Shown in pieces: positions 15,894-23,927 of a stretch of 64,000 nucleotides of DNA. The stretch is from Streptomyces formicae. GTDB lineage: Bacteria > Actinomycetota > Actinomycetes > Streptomycetales > Streptomycetaceae. The first letter of the stretch is position 1. Each line of letters starts with the position of its first letter. The notes below the pieces were generated by a model. The model was given only the letters and a program-made list of their open reading frames with translations. It searched no databases and was not told the DNA's origin. The stretch covers positions 5,930,001 to 5,994,000 of the forward strand of contig NZ_CP022685.1 of NCBI RefSeq assembly GCF_002556545.1, given 5' to 3'. The translations under genes and the position numbers were made by a program.

Positions 15894-17231
15894 ATGAGCC
15901 TGCGCGACCGCGTGGCCCCCACCCACCAGACCGAGCCGAGCCGCGACGACGGCCTCGTCGCCATATACCGCTCCAAACTCCTCGAAGAGATCGACCTCGC
16001 CGAGATGTCCTCGCTCGCCGCCGCGGACCGCCGTGTCCGCCTGGAGCGCGTACTCGGCCACATCATCAGCCGCGAGGGACCGGTCCTCTCCACCTCGGAG
16101 CGCTCCCAGCTGATCCGCCGCGTCGTCGACGAGGCACTCGGCCTCGGCGTCCTCGAACCGCTCCTCGCCGACGCGTCCATCACCGAGATCATGGTCAACG
16201 GCCCCGACTCGGTCTTCGTCGAGCGCAACGGCCGCGTGGAGCAGCTCCCGCTCCGCTTCGCCTCCAACGACCAGCTCATGCAGACCATCGAGCGCATCGT
16301 GTCGACCGTCAACCGCCGCGTGGACGAGTCGAATCCGATGGTCGACGCCCGGCTGCCCACCGGCGAGCGCGTCAACGTGATCATTCCGCCGCTCGCCCTC
16401 ACGGGCGCGACCCTCACCATCCGCCGCTTCCCGCGCGCCTACACGCTGCCCGAACTCATCGGCCTGGGCTCGCTCGACGAGCACATGCTGATGCTGCTCG
16501 CCGCGTTCGTCCGGGCCCGCTTCAACCTCATCGTCAGCGGCGGCACCGGCACCGGCAAGACGACCCTGCTCAACGCGCTCTCCGGGCTGATCCCCGCCCA
16601 CGAACGCATCATCACCATCGAGGACTCGGCGGAGCTCCAGCTCCAGCAGGAGCACGTCATCCGCCTCGAATCGCGCCCCCCGAACGTCGAGGGCAAGGGC
16701 CAGATCACCATCCGCGACCTCGTCCGCAACAGCCTGCGCATGCGCCCCGACCGCATCATCGTCGGCGAGGTCCGCGGCGGCGAGACCCTCGACATGCTCC
16801 AGGCGATGTCCACGGGCCACGACGGCTCGCTCGCCACCGTCCACGCCAACACGGCCGAGGACGCCCTGATGCGCCTGCAGACCCTCGGCTCCATGTCGGA
16901 GGTGCAGATCCCCTTCGAGGCGCTCAAGGACCAGATCAACTCGGCCGTGGACGTGGTCATCCAGCTCTCCCGGCACGGCGACGGCTCCCGCAAGGTCTCC
17001 GAGATCGTCCTGCTCGTCTCGCACGGCCGCCAGAACTTCCGGATAGTGCCGGTCACCCGCTTCGTGCCGCGTCCGCTCGGCGCCGACCGCGTCGTGCACG
17101 GCTACTTCGAACACCTGCCGCTGCCGCGCGAGATCGCGGACAAGCTGTACGTCGCCAACGAACCGGTGCCACCGGCGTTCGGCGTGGCGGAGGCCATCGA
17201 CGTACTGAACACGCGCGAAGCGATCGGTTGA
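15894..17231 (+). CDS. tadA: CpaF/TadA pilus assembly ATPase
   Basis: 445 residues; ATG 15894 follows GGGAGG. The N-terminal domain (1-130) includes VLEPLLADASITEIMVNGPD, typical of CpaF. Walker A is GGTGTGKTTLLNALSG near residue 215, the Asp box IRLESRPPNVEGKG, Walker B MRPDRIIVGEVRGGETLDML and the His box GHDGSLATVHANTAEDALMR follow. It is the hexameric cytoplasmic motor that drives Flp pilus assembly with TadB and TadC. Confidence 0.95.
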   Translation: MSLRDRVAPTHQTEPSRDDGLVAIYRSKLLEEIDLAEMSSLAAADRRVRLERVLGHIISREGPVLSTSERSQLIRRVVDEALGLGVLEPLLADASITEIMVNGPDSVFVERNGRVEQLPLRFASNDQLMQTIERIVSTVNRRVDESNPMVDARLPTGERVNVIIPPLALTGATLTIRRFPRAYTLPELIGLGSLDEHMLMLLAAFVRARFNLIVSGGTGTGKTTLLNALSGLIPAHERIITIEDSAELQLQQEHVIRLESRPPNVEGKGQITIRDLVRNSLRMRPDRIIVGEVRGGETLDMLQAMSTGHDGSLATVHANTAEDALMRLQTLGSMSEVQIPFEALKDQINSAVDVVIQLSRHGDGSRKVSEIVLLVSHGRQNFRIVPVTRFVPRPLGADRVVHGYFEHLPLPREIADKLYVANEPVPPAFGVAEAIDVLNTREAIG

Positions 17232-17235
17232 GGGG

Positions 17236-18189
17236 ATGCCGATGAACAACCCCGCCCTCCTTGCGCTCGGCGCCACGATCCTGACCGGCACGCTCGCCGT
17301 CGCGGGCATCCATACGTACGCCTCGGGCCACGCCCAACGCCAGGCTCTGGTCGACCGGTTGGCGCTGGGCCCCGGCAGCGGCGACGGGGGCCGTCCCGGC
17401 CGCACCCGCCGCTTCGCCGCCGTCGACCGCAGACTGCGCCGCACCCGCCTCGGCCGCTCGATCCACCTGCGGCTCTCCTCGACAGGACTCGACCTGACGG
17501 CGGGCGAGTTCTTCACGTACGTCGTGGCGGTCGTCGCCGCGCTCTGGCTGATCGCGGCCGCGACCCTCGCCCCCTTCTTCGGCCCGATCGCGGGCATCGT
17601 GGCGATATGGGGCGCGGCCGCCTTCCTCAACTGGCAGCGGCAGAAGCGCATCGAGGCGTTCATCAACCAACTCCCCGACGTGGCCCGCATCCTGGCGAAC
17701 GCGACGGCGGCGGGTCTGGCCCTGCGGACGTCGCTGGCGATGGCGGCGGAGGAGCTCGAGGCCCCAGCGGGCGAGGAACTCTCCCACGTCGCCGACCAGT
17801 TGACCCTCGGCCGCTCCATCGACGACACCCTCGGCGAACTGGCCGAACGACTCCCGTCCCGGGAGCTGATCGTCCTGGTCACCACCTTGGTCCTGTCCAA
17901 CAAGGCGGGCGGCACGGTGGTCAACTCGCTCCGCAACCTCACCCAGACCCTGGAGGACCGCAAGGAAACGCGCCGCGAGGTCCGCACCATGCTCTCGGAG
18001 GTCCACGCGACGGCCTTCACGGTGCCGCTGCTCGGCCTCGGCTCCCTGCTCCTCATCAACTCCTCGAACGAGGGCGCGCTGGAGCGGGTGACCGGCTCAC
18101 CGGTGGGACAGACGCTGATCCTGATCTCGCTGGGCCTGTACGGCGTCGGCTTCTTCGTGATCAGACGCCTCGGCAAGATCGAAGTCTAG
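17236..18189 (+). CDS. tadB: TadB-like inner-membrane platform protein
   Basis: 317 residues; starts five bases after the tadA stop. One N-terminal helix, two helices near 95-130, then the T2SSF domain (about 150-280: LPDVARILANATAAGLALRTSL, ELIVLVTTLVLSNKAGGTV) and C-terminal helices. With TadC it forms the membrane platform that passes pilin subunits to the growing fibre. A second ATG at 17242 is possible. Confidence 0.9.
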   Translation: MPMNNPALLALGATILTGTLAVAGIHTYASGHAQRQALVDRLALGPGSGDGGRPGRTRRFAAVDRRLRRTRLGRSIHLRLSSTGLDLTAGEFFTYVVAVVAALWLIAAATLAPFFGPIAGIVAIWGAAAFLNWQRQKRIEAFINQLPDVARILANATAAGLALRTSLAMAAEELEAPAGEELSHVADQLTLGRSIDDTLGELAERLPSRELIVLVTTLVLSNKAGGTVVNSLRNLTQTLEDRKETRREVRTMLSEVHATAFTVPLLGLGSLLLINSSNEGALERVTGSPVGQTLILISLGLYGVGFFVIRRLGKIEV

Positions 18190-18217
18190 AAACCACCTAC
18201 GGGACCAGGGAGGTACG

Positions 18218-19108
18218 TTGATCGCGCTGGCGCTTGCGGCCGTGATGGGCCTGGCGGTGGCGGGTGTCTGCCAGGGCATCCGCATGTACCGCGCGGAGGC
18301 GAAGCTCCCCACCGACCTGGCCGTCGCCCTGGAGGTGGGCGCGACCCGCGTCTCTGCGGCGGGCTCCGCCGTGGACCGCCTGGGCATGCGCTTCGCGCCC
18401 CTCGTCCTGCGCCTGATGGGTCCGCGCCGGGTGGACGCCAAGCGCCGCAGGATAGACATGGCGGGCAACCCCGGCGGCCTCACCATCGACCGCTACGCGG
18501 CCCGCCGCGCGGTCTACGGCATCTTCGGCGTGGTTCTCGGCCTCGTCTTCCTGACCAACGGCTCCCCCCTCTTCGGCCTGTTGACCCTCGCCTTCGGCGC
18601 GACCGCGGCGGACGGACTGATCTGGCAGGCGATCAGGGAACGCAAAGAAGTCATCGACCGCACCCTGCCCGACTTCCTCGACGTGCTCGCGGTGGTGGTC
18701 TCGGCGGGCCTGGGCTTCCGCCAGGCGCTCGACCGCGTCGCGGAGAAGTACGAGGGTCCGTGGGCGGACGAACTCCGCATCACCCTGCGCCAGATGGACA
18801 TGGGTGTGAGCCGCCGCCAGGCCTTCGACGAACTGCGCCGCCGCAACGCGTCCGAGCAGGTCGCCCAGTTCGTCTCGGCCCTCCAGCAGGGCGAGGAGCT
18901 GGGCTCCCCGATCGCGGAGACCCTGATCCAACTCGCCACGGACATGCGCCGCACGGACGCACAGAACTCCCGCCGAAGAGCGGCGAAGACGATCCCGAAG
19001 GCGACGATGGTGACGCTCGTCTTCATGCTCCCGGCCACGATGATCCTGATCGCGGCGGGCATGTTCCTCGGTTCGGGCTCCGACTTCGGCTCCATCCTGG
19101 GGCGTTGA
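18218..19108 (+). CDS. tadC: TadC-like inner-membrane platform protein
   Basis: 296 residues from a TTG start with GGGAGG well placed. N-terminal helix, paired helices about 100-130, then the T2SSF domain (LPDFLDVLAVVVSAGLGFRQAL, VAQFVSALQQGEELGSPIAETL) and a C-terminal helix (TLVFMLPATMILIAAGMF). Partner of TadB. Confidence 0.9.
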   Translation: MIALALAAVMGLAVAGVCQGIRMYRAEAKLPTDLAVALEVGATRVSAAGSAVDRLGMRFAPLVLRLMGPRRVDAKRRRIDMAGNPGGLTIDRYAARRAVYGIFGVVLGLVFLTNGSPLFGLLTLAFGATAADGLIWQAIRERKEVIDRTLPDFLDVLAVVVSAGLGFRQALDRVAEKYEGPWADELRITLRQMDMGVSRRQAFDELRRRNASEQVAQFVSALQQGEELGSPIAETLIQLATDMRRTDAQNSRRRAAKTIPKATMVTLVFMLPATMILIAAGMFLGSGSDFGSILGR

Positions 19109-19380
19109 AGTGCGCCGGGCCACCGCGGTGAAGCGGACTCCGCGAAAACCCTTCGCGGATGCAACTCGATGTGGGACAGTCGGCTCTGAGTTCACGGTTC
19201 ACGGGAAGGGGACTTCGTGCATGGTGATCTCGACGAGGGGGAAGAGAACCCGCCAACTTACGGGCCGGGCAACCGGGATACCGCATACGTTGCGCAGAGT
19301 TGCTGCCGATGCACGCCTTGTGGCGTACGTTTCCTCTGACCACAAAGGGCGCGGTATCTGGTGGGAGAGAAGGAGCCGTC
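19109..19380 (+). other. Upstream region of the flp pilin gene
   Basis: 272 bases without a convincing gene. It holds a CCGCGAA/TTCGCGG hairpin at 19140-19158 (possible processing or termination site after tadC) and a TTGTGG/CCACAA inverted pair around 19320-19345. The pilin gene is probably transcribed from its own promoter here, as befits a major subunit, but I see no clear -10/-35 pair. Confidence 0.4.
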
Positions 19381-19599
19381 GTGCTGAAGGAACGCGTGCT
19401 CAGAGTCTGGGTGGACTGGACGGTGGCGGTCGCTTCCCGTGTGCGGGGGAGGGACCGGGACGCGGGTGCCGGGTTTGTGGAGTATGCGGGGCTCATGATT
19501 CTCATTGCGGGGATCTATACGTTGATCGACCAACTGGGGCTCGACGGCAAGATCTCGCAGGCGATCGGCAACGCGGTCAACGACGTGATCGGCGCCTGA
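19381..19599 (+). CDS. flp: Flp-type major pilin
   Basis: 72 residues from GTG 19381, with AAGGAG five bases upstream. The N-terminal leader is positively charged; DAGAGFVEYAGLMILIAGIY has the prepilin cleavage context (Gly before the hydrophobic helix) and the Glu-Tyr pair at +4/+5 that defines Flp pilins. The processed pilin would be about 40 residues, almost all helix. It lies between tadC and the TadG-like gene. Confidence 0.85.
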   Translation: MLKERVLRVWVDWTVAVASRVRGRDRDAGAGFVEYAGLMILIAGIYTLIDQLGLDGKISQAIGNAVNDVIGA

Positions 19600-20201
19600 C
19601 AGCCACCTGGTGGCGCGGTGACCGCGGGCAGACCCTGCCCATCTATATCTGGCTGACGGGAATCCTGCTCTTCGTCGCGTTCGCCTTCTTCGCGTTCGCC
19701 CAGGCCGCCTCTGCGCGAAACGGCGCCCAAACAGCCGCCGATGCGGCGGCGTTGGCCGCGGCCCAGGATGCCAGGGACGAACTCGTCGATGGATTGGTGC
19801 TGTCCATCGGCGAGGGGGACGACTGGCTGGACTGGCTGGCCGGAGACAAGTTCACCGGTGAAGGGGCCCAGCAGGCGGCCGACGCGCTGGCCGCGGAGAA
19901 CGACTCGACCGCTGTCGTCGAACCCACCGAAGTGAACGGCTATCCGGGCTTCCGCGCGGAGATCGAGACCAATTACACCGTTGGCGACTCGATCATCCCG
20001 GGCACGGAGTCGAAGCACGCCAAGGCCGACGCCACGGCAATCATCAAGCCGCGCTGTGACTTCGACCCGTCGGCCGACCCGGAAAAGGTCGTGGAACTCG
20101 ACTGCGACGGTGAAGGCCCCATCGAGATCGACCCCGATGATTTCGAACCTGGTGACCTGCCGGACCCGTCCGTCCTCTTCTCTGTCCACCTGGCCGACTG
20201 A
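19596..20201 (+). CDS. TadG-like pilus-associated membrane protein with probable CTG start
   Basis: 201 residues if started at CTG 19596, which overlaps the flp stop (C-TGA). The frame has no ATG, GTG or TTG close to the conserved part: upstream codons back to ~19400 contain none, and TATWWRGDRGQTLPIYIWLT begins within six codons of the CTG. The N-terminal helix (LTGILLFVAFAFFAFAQAASA) followed by ARNGAQTAADAAALAAAQ is the TadG/Tad_N signature; the rest is an acidic extracytoplasmic domain with two cysteines. Translation is probably coupled to flp. Confidence 0.7.
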   Translation: MTATWWRGDRGQTLPIYIWLTGILLFVAFAFFAFAQAASARNGAQTAADAAALAAAQDARDELVDGLVLSIGEGDDWLDWLAGDKFTGEGAQQAADALAAENDSTAVVEPTEVNGYPGFRAEIETNYTVGDSIIPGTESKHAKADATAIIKPRCDFDPSADPEKVVELDCDGEGPIEIDPDDFEPGDLPDPSVLFSVHLAD

Positions 20202-20233
20202 CCGGCGATCGACGAAAGAAGGAAGCCGTAGCC

Positions 20234-20833
20234 ATGAATACTCGGCGCACCATGGTCGCTGCTCGTAGGGCGATGACCGCTGTGGCGATCACGACCGGGC
20301 TGGTCCTCACGGTCGCCGGTTGCGGCGGTGGCGGAGACGAGGGCAAGTCCGACAAGGGCTCCTCTCCCACCGCATCGGCCAAGAAGGGTGACGACGGCGA
20401 GGACAAGGGTGAGCCAGAGGCGCCGGAAGCCGACAAGGCATTGGCCGAGGTGAAGAGCAACGGCATCACACTCACGATCACCTCGGTGTCCCGTGACGAA
20501 GGTGGCTTCCTCACCATCAACGGCAAGGTGACGAACGGCACTTCCGGCATCTGGGTCGGCAGCGAGTGGCGCAGCGACGAGAACGAGCTGAAGAAGAACG
20601 GCGGATCCCTGGCGGGCGCGAGCATCATCGATCAGCAGGGGAAGAAGAAGTACCTCGTACTCAGGGACACCATGGGACGGTGTCTGTGCACCAAATTCGA
20701 GGGCGGTATCAACGAGAGTCAGTCGGTCGACTGGTACGCGCAGTTCCCGGCGCCGCCGGAGGGGACCTCCAAGGTGGAGTTCCAGGTACCGACCATGCCC
20801 CCCGCCCCCATCGAGATCTCCGAGGGCGAGTGA
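20234..20833 (+). CDS. Secreted lipoprotein of the Tad locus
   Basis: 199 residues. Signal peptide ends in a lipobox LTVAGC (Cys ~31), then a Gly/Lys/Glu-rich linker to ~65, then a small beta-rich domain (GITLTITSVSRDEGGFLTINGKVTNG; one CLCT pair near 155). I do not recognise the domain; the pattern resembles extracellular immunoglobulin-like or DUF4352-like folds. It follows the TadG-like gene by 32 bases and precedes the OmpA-domain gene by three, so it belongs to the pilus operon. Confidence 0.75.
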   Translation: MNTRRTMVAARRAMTAVAITTGLVLTVAGCGGGGDEGKSDKGSSPTASAKKGDDGEDKGEPEAPEADKALAEVKSNGITLTITSVSRDEGGFLTINGKVTNGTSGIWVGSEWRSDENELKKNGGSLAGASIIDQQGKKKYLVLRDTMGRCLCTKFEGGINESQSVDWYAQFPAPPEGTSKVEFQVPTMPPAPIEISEGE

Positions 20834-20836
20834 CCC

Positions 20837-21472
20837 ATGACCCGCCACCCCCTCACCCGCACCGCGGGCGCGGCCACCCTCACGGCCCTGGTCCTCCTGC
20901 TCGCCCCGCTCCCAGCGGTCGCCGACGATGACGACCCCTCCACGCCCCCCGGCAGCACCACCACATCCCCACCCCCCGAAGTCGACTCCAACAGCCCGGG
21001 CCTCAAGCTCGCCGACGGTGCCACCCTCGCGCCGGCCAAGGTCCTGGACATCAAGTCCGTCGTCGAGGACCTCGGCGGTGAGGAGCGGCGCGAGGACACC
21101 AATACGGATGTGAAGTTCGCGCTCCAGGCGGAGGTGCTGTTCCCCAAGGACAGTTCCAAGCTGAATCCCGAGGCCAACGCCCGGATCAAGGCGATCGCGG
21201 AGGAGGCGAAGAACCAGAAGGCCACGGACGTACGGGTATTCGGGTTCACGGACGACCTCGGCTCGTACTCCCACGGCAAGAAGCTCTCCCGCGAGCGCGC
21301 GGAAGCCGTGCACGACCAGATGTCGAAGTTCCTCGGCCCGGAGGTCACCTACGCCGTACGCGGCTACAGCGAGGACTACCCGATCGCGGACAACGGCTCC
21401 GAGGAGGGCCGCAAGAAGAACCGCAGGGTAGAGGTCTCCTTCCCCCGGGGCGCGACCGGGACTAGCGGCTGA
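20837..21472 (+). CDS. Secreted OmpA-C domain protein
   Basis: 211 residues. Signal peptide ~1-28 (LLLAPLPAVA), acidic Pro/Thr linker, then an OmpA/MotB peptidoglycan-binding domain (about 95-205): EVLFPKDSSKLNPEANARIK, DVRVFGFTDDLGSYSHGKKLS and NRRVEVSF. The domain binds peptidoglycan stem peptides; in a monoderm it can only anchor to the cell wall. As last gene of the locus it may hold the pilus base to the wall. Its 3' end overlaps the convergent NTF2-like gene by 11 bases. Confidence 0.85.
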   Translation: MTRHPLTRTAGAATLTALVLLLAPLPAVADDDDPSTPPGSTTTSPPPEVDSNSPGLKLADGATLAPAKVLDIKSVVEDLGGEERREDTNTDVKFALQAEVLFPKDSSKLNPEANARIKAIAEEAKNQKATDVRVFGFTDDLGSYSHGKKLSRERAEAVHDQMSKFLGPEVTYAVRGYSEDYPIADNGSEEGRKKNRRVEVSFPRGATGTSG

Positions 21473-21965
21473 TCCACGGATACCGCTCCACGTCACCGCC
21501 CGCGTAGTCCGGATCCAGGTAGATGAAGCACCGCTGGATCAGCCCGTCCCTGATCTCGAAGACGTCGCAGAAACGGCCCGCGCCCCACGCGGGCAGATCC
21601 GCCCGCCACGGCCCGTCCCTGTGCTCCCCGTGGCTGCTGCCCTCGCAGACCACGGTGTCCGTGCCGGAGAACACCCAGTTGAAATCGGCGTAGTGGTGGG
21701 TGATGGCACGGAGCGTGCCGCCCACGTCGGCGAACATCCTGGTGATCTCCGCCTTGCCGTCGGCTAGGCCCCACTTGGGGAAGTACACCTGGGCGTCGTC
21801 CGCGAAGAGGTCGAGGAGCGGGACGCCCTCGACGGTCCTGCCGCCGTGGTCGAACGCCTTGAGATAGGCGAGCGCGACCGACTTGCGCTGTTCGTCGGTC
21901 ATGGCGTTCGCGGCCCGGTTGCTCGCGGCCCGGTCGTTCGCGGCCCGGTCGGTGGTCTCCGTCAT
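21462..21965 (-). CDS. SnoaL/NTF2-like domain protein
   Basis: 167 residues from ATG 21965 (GGGAGG upstream). The SnoaL-like fold is recognised from RKSVALAYLKAFDHGG, LLDLFADDAQVYFPKWG, AITHHYADFNWVFSGTDTVVCEG and the terminal FCDVFEIRDGLIQRCFIYLDPDYA. Members are cyclases, isomerases or binding proteins; function here is unknown. Residues ~6-20 (repeated RAA units) are encoded by three 15-base tandem repeats at 21906-21950, so the ATG at 21902 (MTDEQRKS) is a plausible alternative start. Confidence 0.75.
   Translation of the reverse strand: MTETTDRAANDRAASNRAANAMTDEQRKSVALAYLKAFDHGGRTVEGVPLLDLFADDAQVYFPKWGLADGKAEITRMFADVGGTLRAITHHYADFNWVFSGTDTVVCEGSSHGEHRDGPWRADLPAWGAGRFCDVFEIRDGLIQRCFIYLDPDYAGGDVERYPWISR
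21906..21950. repeat. Three 15-base tandem repeats in the 5' end of the NTF2-like gene
   Basis: Units of GTTCGCGGCCCGGTT/C, with one unit beginning GCTCGC. They encode a repeated RAA-N/S peptide near the N-terminus, a site prone to length change. Confidence 0.85.
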
Positions 21966-22064
21966 GGCGTGGCCCTCCCGTCCTTCGGAGTGTGACGGCT
22001 CGGCCGCGCCGACGTACAGCCCGACGTACAACCGTGCTCCCGCCCCCGATGCGATCATGGCCCC

Positions 22065-22844
22065 ATGAGTTCCCCGAACACCGACAACCCCCGCAGCTTC
22101 GACGAGCTCGTCGAGGAAGCCGTCGCCGCGCCCACCGCGGGATGGGACTTCTCCTGGTTCGACGGCAGGGCCACCGAGGCGCGGCCCTCGTGGCGGTACG
22201 CCGAGGCCATGGCCGGGCGGCTCGCCGGGGCCGGTGCCTCGCTCGACATCCAGACCGGCGGCGGTGAGGTCCTCGCCTCCGCGCCGACGCTGCCCCCGCT
22301 GGCCGTCGCCACCGAGGGCTGGCCCGCGAACGTCGCCAAGGCCACCGCCCTGCTGCATCCGCGCGGCGTCGCCGTCGTCGCGTCCCCGGAGGACGCCCCG
22401 CTGCCGTTCGCGGCCGAGGCGTTCGACCTGGTGACCTCCCGGCACCCGGTGAAGGCCCACTTCGACGAGATCGCCCGCGTGCTGCGCCCCGGTGGTACGT
22501 ACTTCGCGCAGCACGTCGGGCCCGCCAGCGTCTTCGAGGTCGTCGAGTACTTCCTGGGGCCGCAGTCGCCGGAGACGAGGAACGCGCGCCACCCCGACCT
22601 GGAGCGCGCCGAGGCGGCGGCGGCCGGTCTCGAGGTCGTCGATCTGCGGTCCGAGCGGCTGCGGATGGAGTTCTTCGACGTGGGCGCCGTCGTGCACTTC
22701 CTGCGCAAGGTCATCTGGATGGTGCCCGACTTCAGCGTCGAGAAGTACCGGTCGGTCCTCATCGAGCTGGACGAGCGGATCCGGGCCGACGGCCCGTTCG
22801 TGGCGCACAGCGCCCGCCACCTCTTCGAACTCCGCAAGCCCTAG
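22065..22844 (+). CDS. Class I SAM-dependent methyltransferase
   Basis: 259 residues. LDIQTGGGEVLAS near residue 66 is the SAM-binding glycine loop (a variant of DxGxG), followed by the acidic strand end VATEGWP, AFDLVTSRHP and HFDEIARVLRPGGTYFAQHVG (post-motif III). The hydrophobic C-terminus (KVIWMVPDFSVEKY) fits the UbiE/methyltransferase 11 group. Substrate unknown; it is divergent from the NTF2-like gene with a 99-base gap. Confidence 0.85.
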   Translation: MSSPNTDNPRSFDELVEEAVAAPTAGWDFSWFDGRATEARPSWRYAEAMAGRLAGAGASLDIQTGGGEVLASAPTLPPLAVATEGWPANVAKATALLHPRGVAVVASPEDAPLPFAAEAFDLVTSRHPVKAHFDEIARVLRPGGTYFAQHVGPASVFEVVEYFLGPQSPETRNARHPDLERAEAAAAGLEVVDLRSERLRMEFFDVGAVVHFLRKVIWMVPDFSVEKYRSVLIELDERIRADGPFVAHSARHLFELRKP

Positions 22845-22930
22845 CGCCGACGGCCTTCCGCCGTCAGCTCCGTCACGCCCTTGGGTACTGTCGATCGGAC
22901 AAGGGACCGGGCGGATCAGAGGAGTTGACC

Positions 22931-23302
22931 ATGCGAAAGGACAACGAGCCGTACTCCTGCGGACTCGACGCCGCGGTGGATGTCGTCGGCGGCAAGTGGA
23001 AGCCCATGATCCTGTGGGCGTTGCACGAGGGGAAGACGCTGCGCTTCGGCGAGCTGCGGCGGCAGATCGCCGGGGTCAGCGAGAAGGTGCTGATCCAGCA
23101 GCTGCGCGAGCTGGAGTCGGACGGCATCGTGCACCGTGAGGTGTACCGGGAGGTGCCGCCGAAGGTCGAGTACTCACTGACCGCGCTCGGCGACTCCCTC
23201 AACACCGCACTCGTTCCCCTCGGGTTGTGGGGCGACGAGCACATGCACCAGGTGATCGCCAACAAGGCGAGGGCGGAGGAAGCCGCCGCCGTCGCGGGGT
23301 AG
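22931..23302 (+). CDS. HxlR-family transcriptional regulator
   Basis: 123 residues from ATG 22931 with GAGGAG seven bases upstream; a TTG six bases earlier is not needed. The winged helix is typical: CGLDAAVDVVGGKWKPMILW, LRFGELRRQIAGVSEKVLIQQL, LESDGIVHREVYREVPPKVEY. HxlR proteins sense electrophiles or redox state and usually control an adjacent gene. No adjacent oxidoreductase is present; the candidates are itself, the methyltransferase upstream, or a gene elsewhere. Confidence 0.92.
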   Translation: MRKDNEPYSCGLDAAVDVVGGKWKPMILWALHEGKTLRFGELRRQIAGVSEKVLIQQLRELESDGIVHREVYREVPPKVEYSLTALGDSLNTALVPLGLWGDEHMHQVIANKARAEEAAAVAG

Positions 23303-23543
23303 ACCGGGGCGGAGCGGCGGCATTTCCGGCATACGGTTTATTTTCTGTATGGCGAGCGAATTTCGCATAGGGCGCAGACAGTGACGTAAGCCCCGGAATC
23401 GAAGCCTTGATTCCGCATCGTTATCGAGACTGGCTCGATCCGCCCCTAAGCGTCACGTAAGTTCAGACCAAGGCTAATTCGCGTGAGCAAAGCTCCGTGT
23501 GCGGTGCCGTGCGATGGAGGGGGTCGCGCGGCACCGCGAGCCG
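23303..23543. other. AT-richer intergenic region with small inverted repeats
   Basis: 241 bases between convergent genes. Notably AT-rich for this genome around 23335-23480. It contains GGAATC/GATTCC (23395-23413), ATCGAG/CTCGAT (23423-23439) hairpins and the related sequences GTGACGTAAG (23381) and GTCACGTAAG (23452). No gene is evident; the hairpins may end the HxlR transcript. Confidence 0.4.
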
Positions 23544-23927
23544 TCACTCCGTACCGTGTACGGCGATCTGCGCGCCCCGGCGTACGCCCCACCGGGCCAT
23601 CGCCCCGGCCTCGGCCTCCAGCACGTGCCGGGCCCGCACCCGCGGCACCCCCACCCGCCCGGGGCGCATCGTCCGCACGGACAGCACGCGCAACTCCCGG
23701 TCCAGGTACGCCACATCAAGGGCGAACCGCATTCCGAGGGTGTGCACACCGCGCGCCGGAGTCAGCAGGAGCGCCCCCGCGATCCCCGCGCGCCCGAGCA
23801 GCCCGCGCCGCCGCGCCCGCGCCGAGTCCGCGATCTCCACCTCGATCTCCACCGCGCTCTCCGGGGCCGCCGCCCCGCTCTCCCACGGCGTTCCTTCCGG
23901 GGCCCCGGAGACCGTCATCGTCGCCAT
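23544..23927 (-). CDS. DUF192 family protein
   Basis: 127 residues from ATG 23927 (an in-frame ATG at 23917 is also possible). The DUF192 fold is identified by IADSARARRRGLLGRAG, LLLTPARGVHTLGMRFALDVAYLD and the terminal ARHVLEAEAGAMARWGV. No signal peptide or lipobox is seen. Biochemical role is not established for the family; many genomes carry it as a small envelope-associated or cytoplasmic protein. Confidence 0.85.
   Translation of the reverse strand: MATMTVSGAPEGTPWESGAAAPESAVEIEVEIADSARARRRGLLGRAGIAGALLLTPARGVHTLGMRFALDVAYLDRELRVLSVRTMRPGRVGVPRVRARHVLEAEAGAMARWGVRRGAQIAVHGTE

Noticed and set aside
19381..20201. Programmed -1 frameshift joining Flp pilin to the TadG-like protein
   Set aside because: No slippery heptamer or stimulatory structure is visible at 19580-19600, and a pilin fused to TadG would not assemble. 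Coupled start at CTG explains the overlap more simply.
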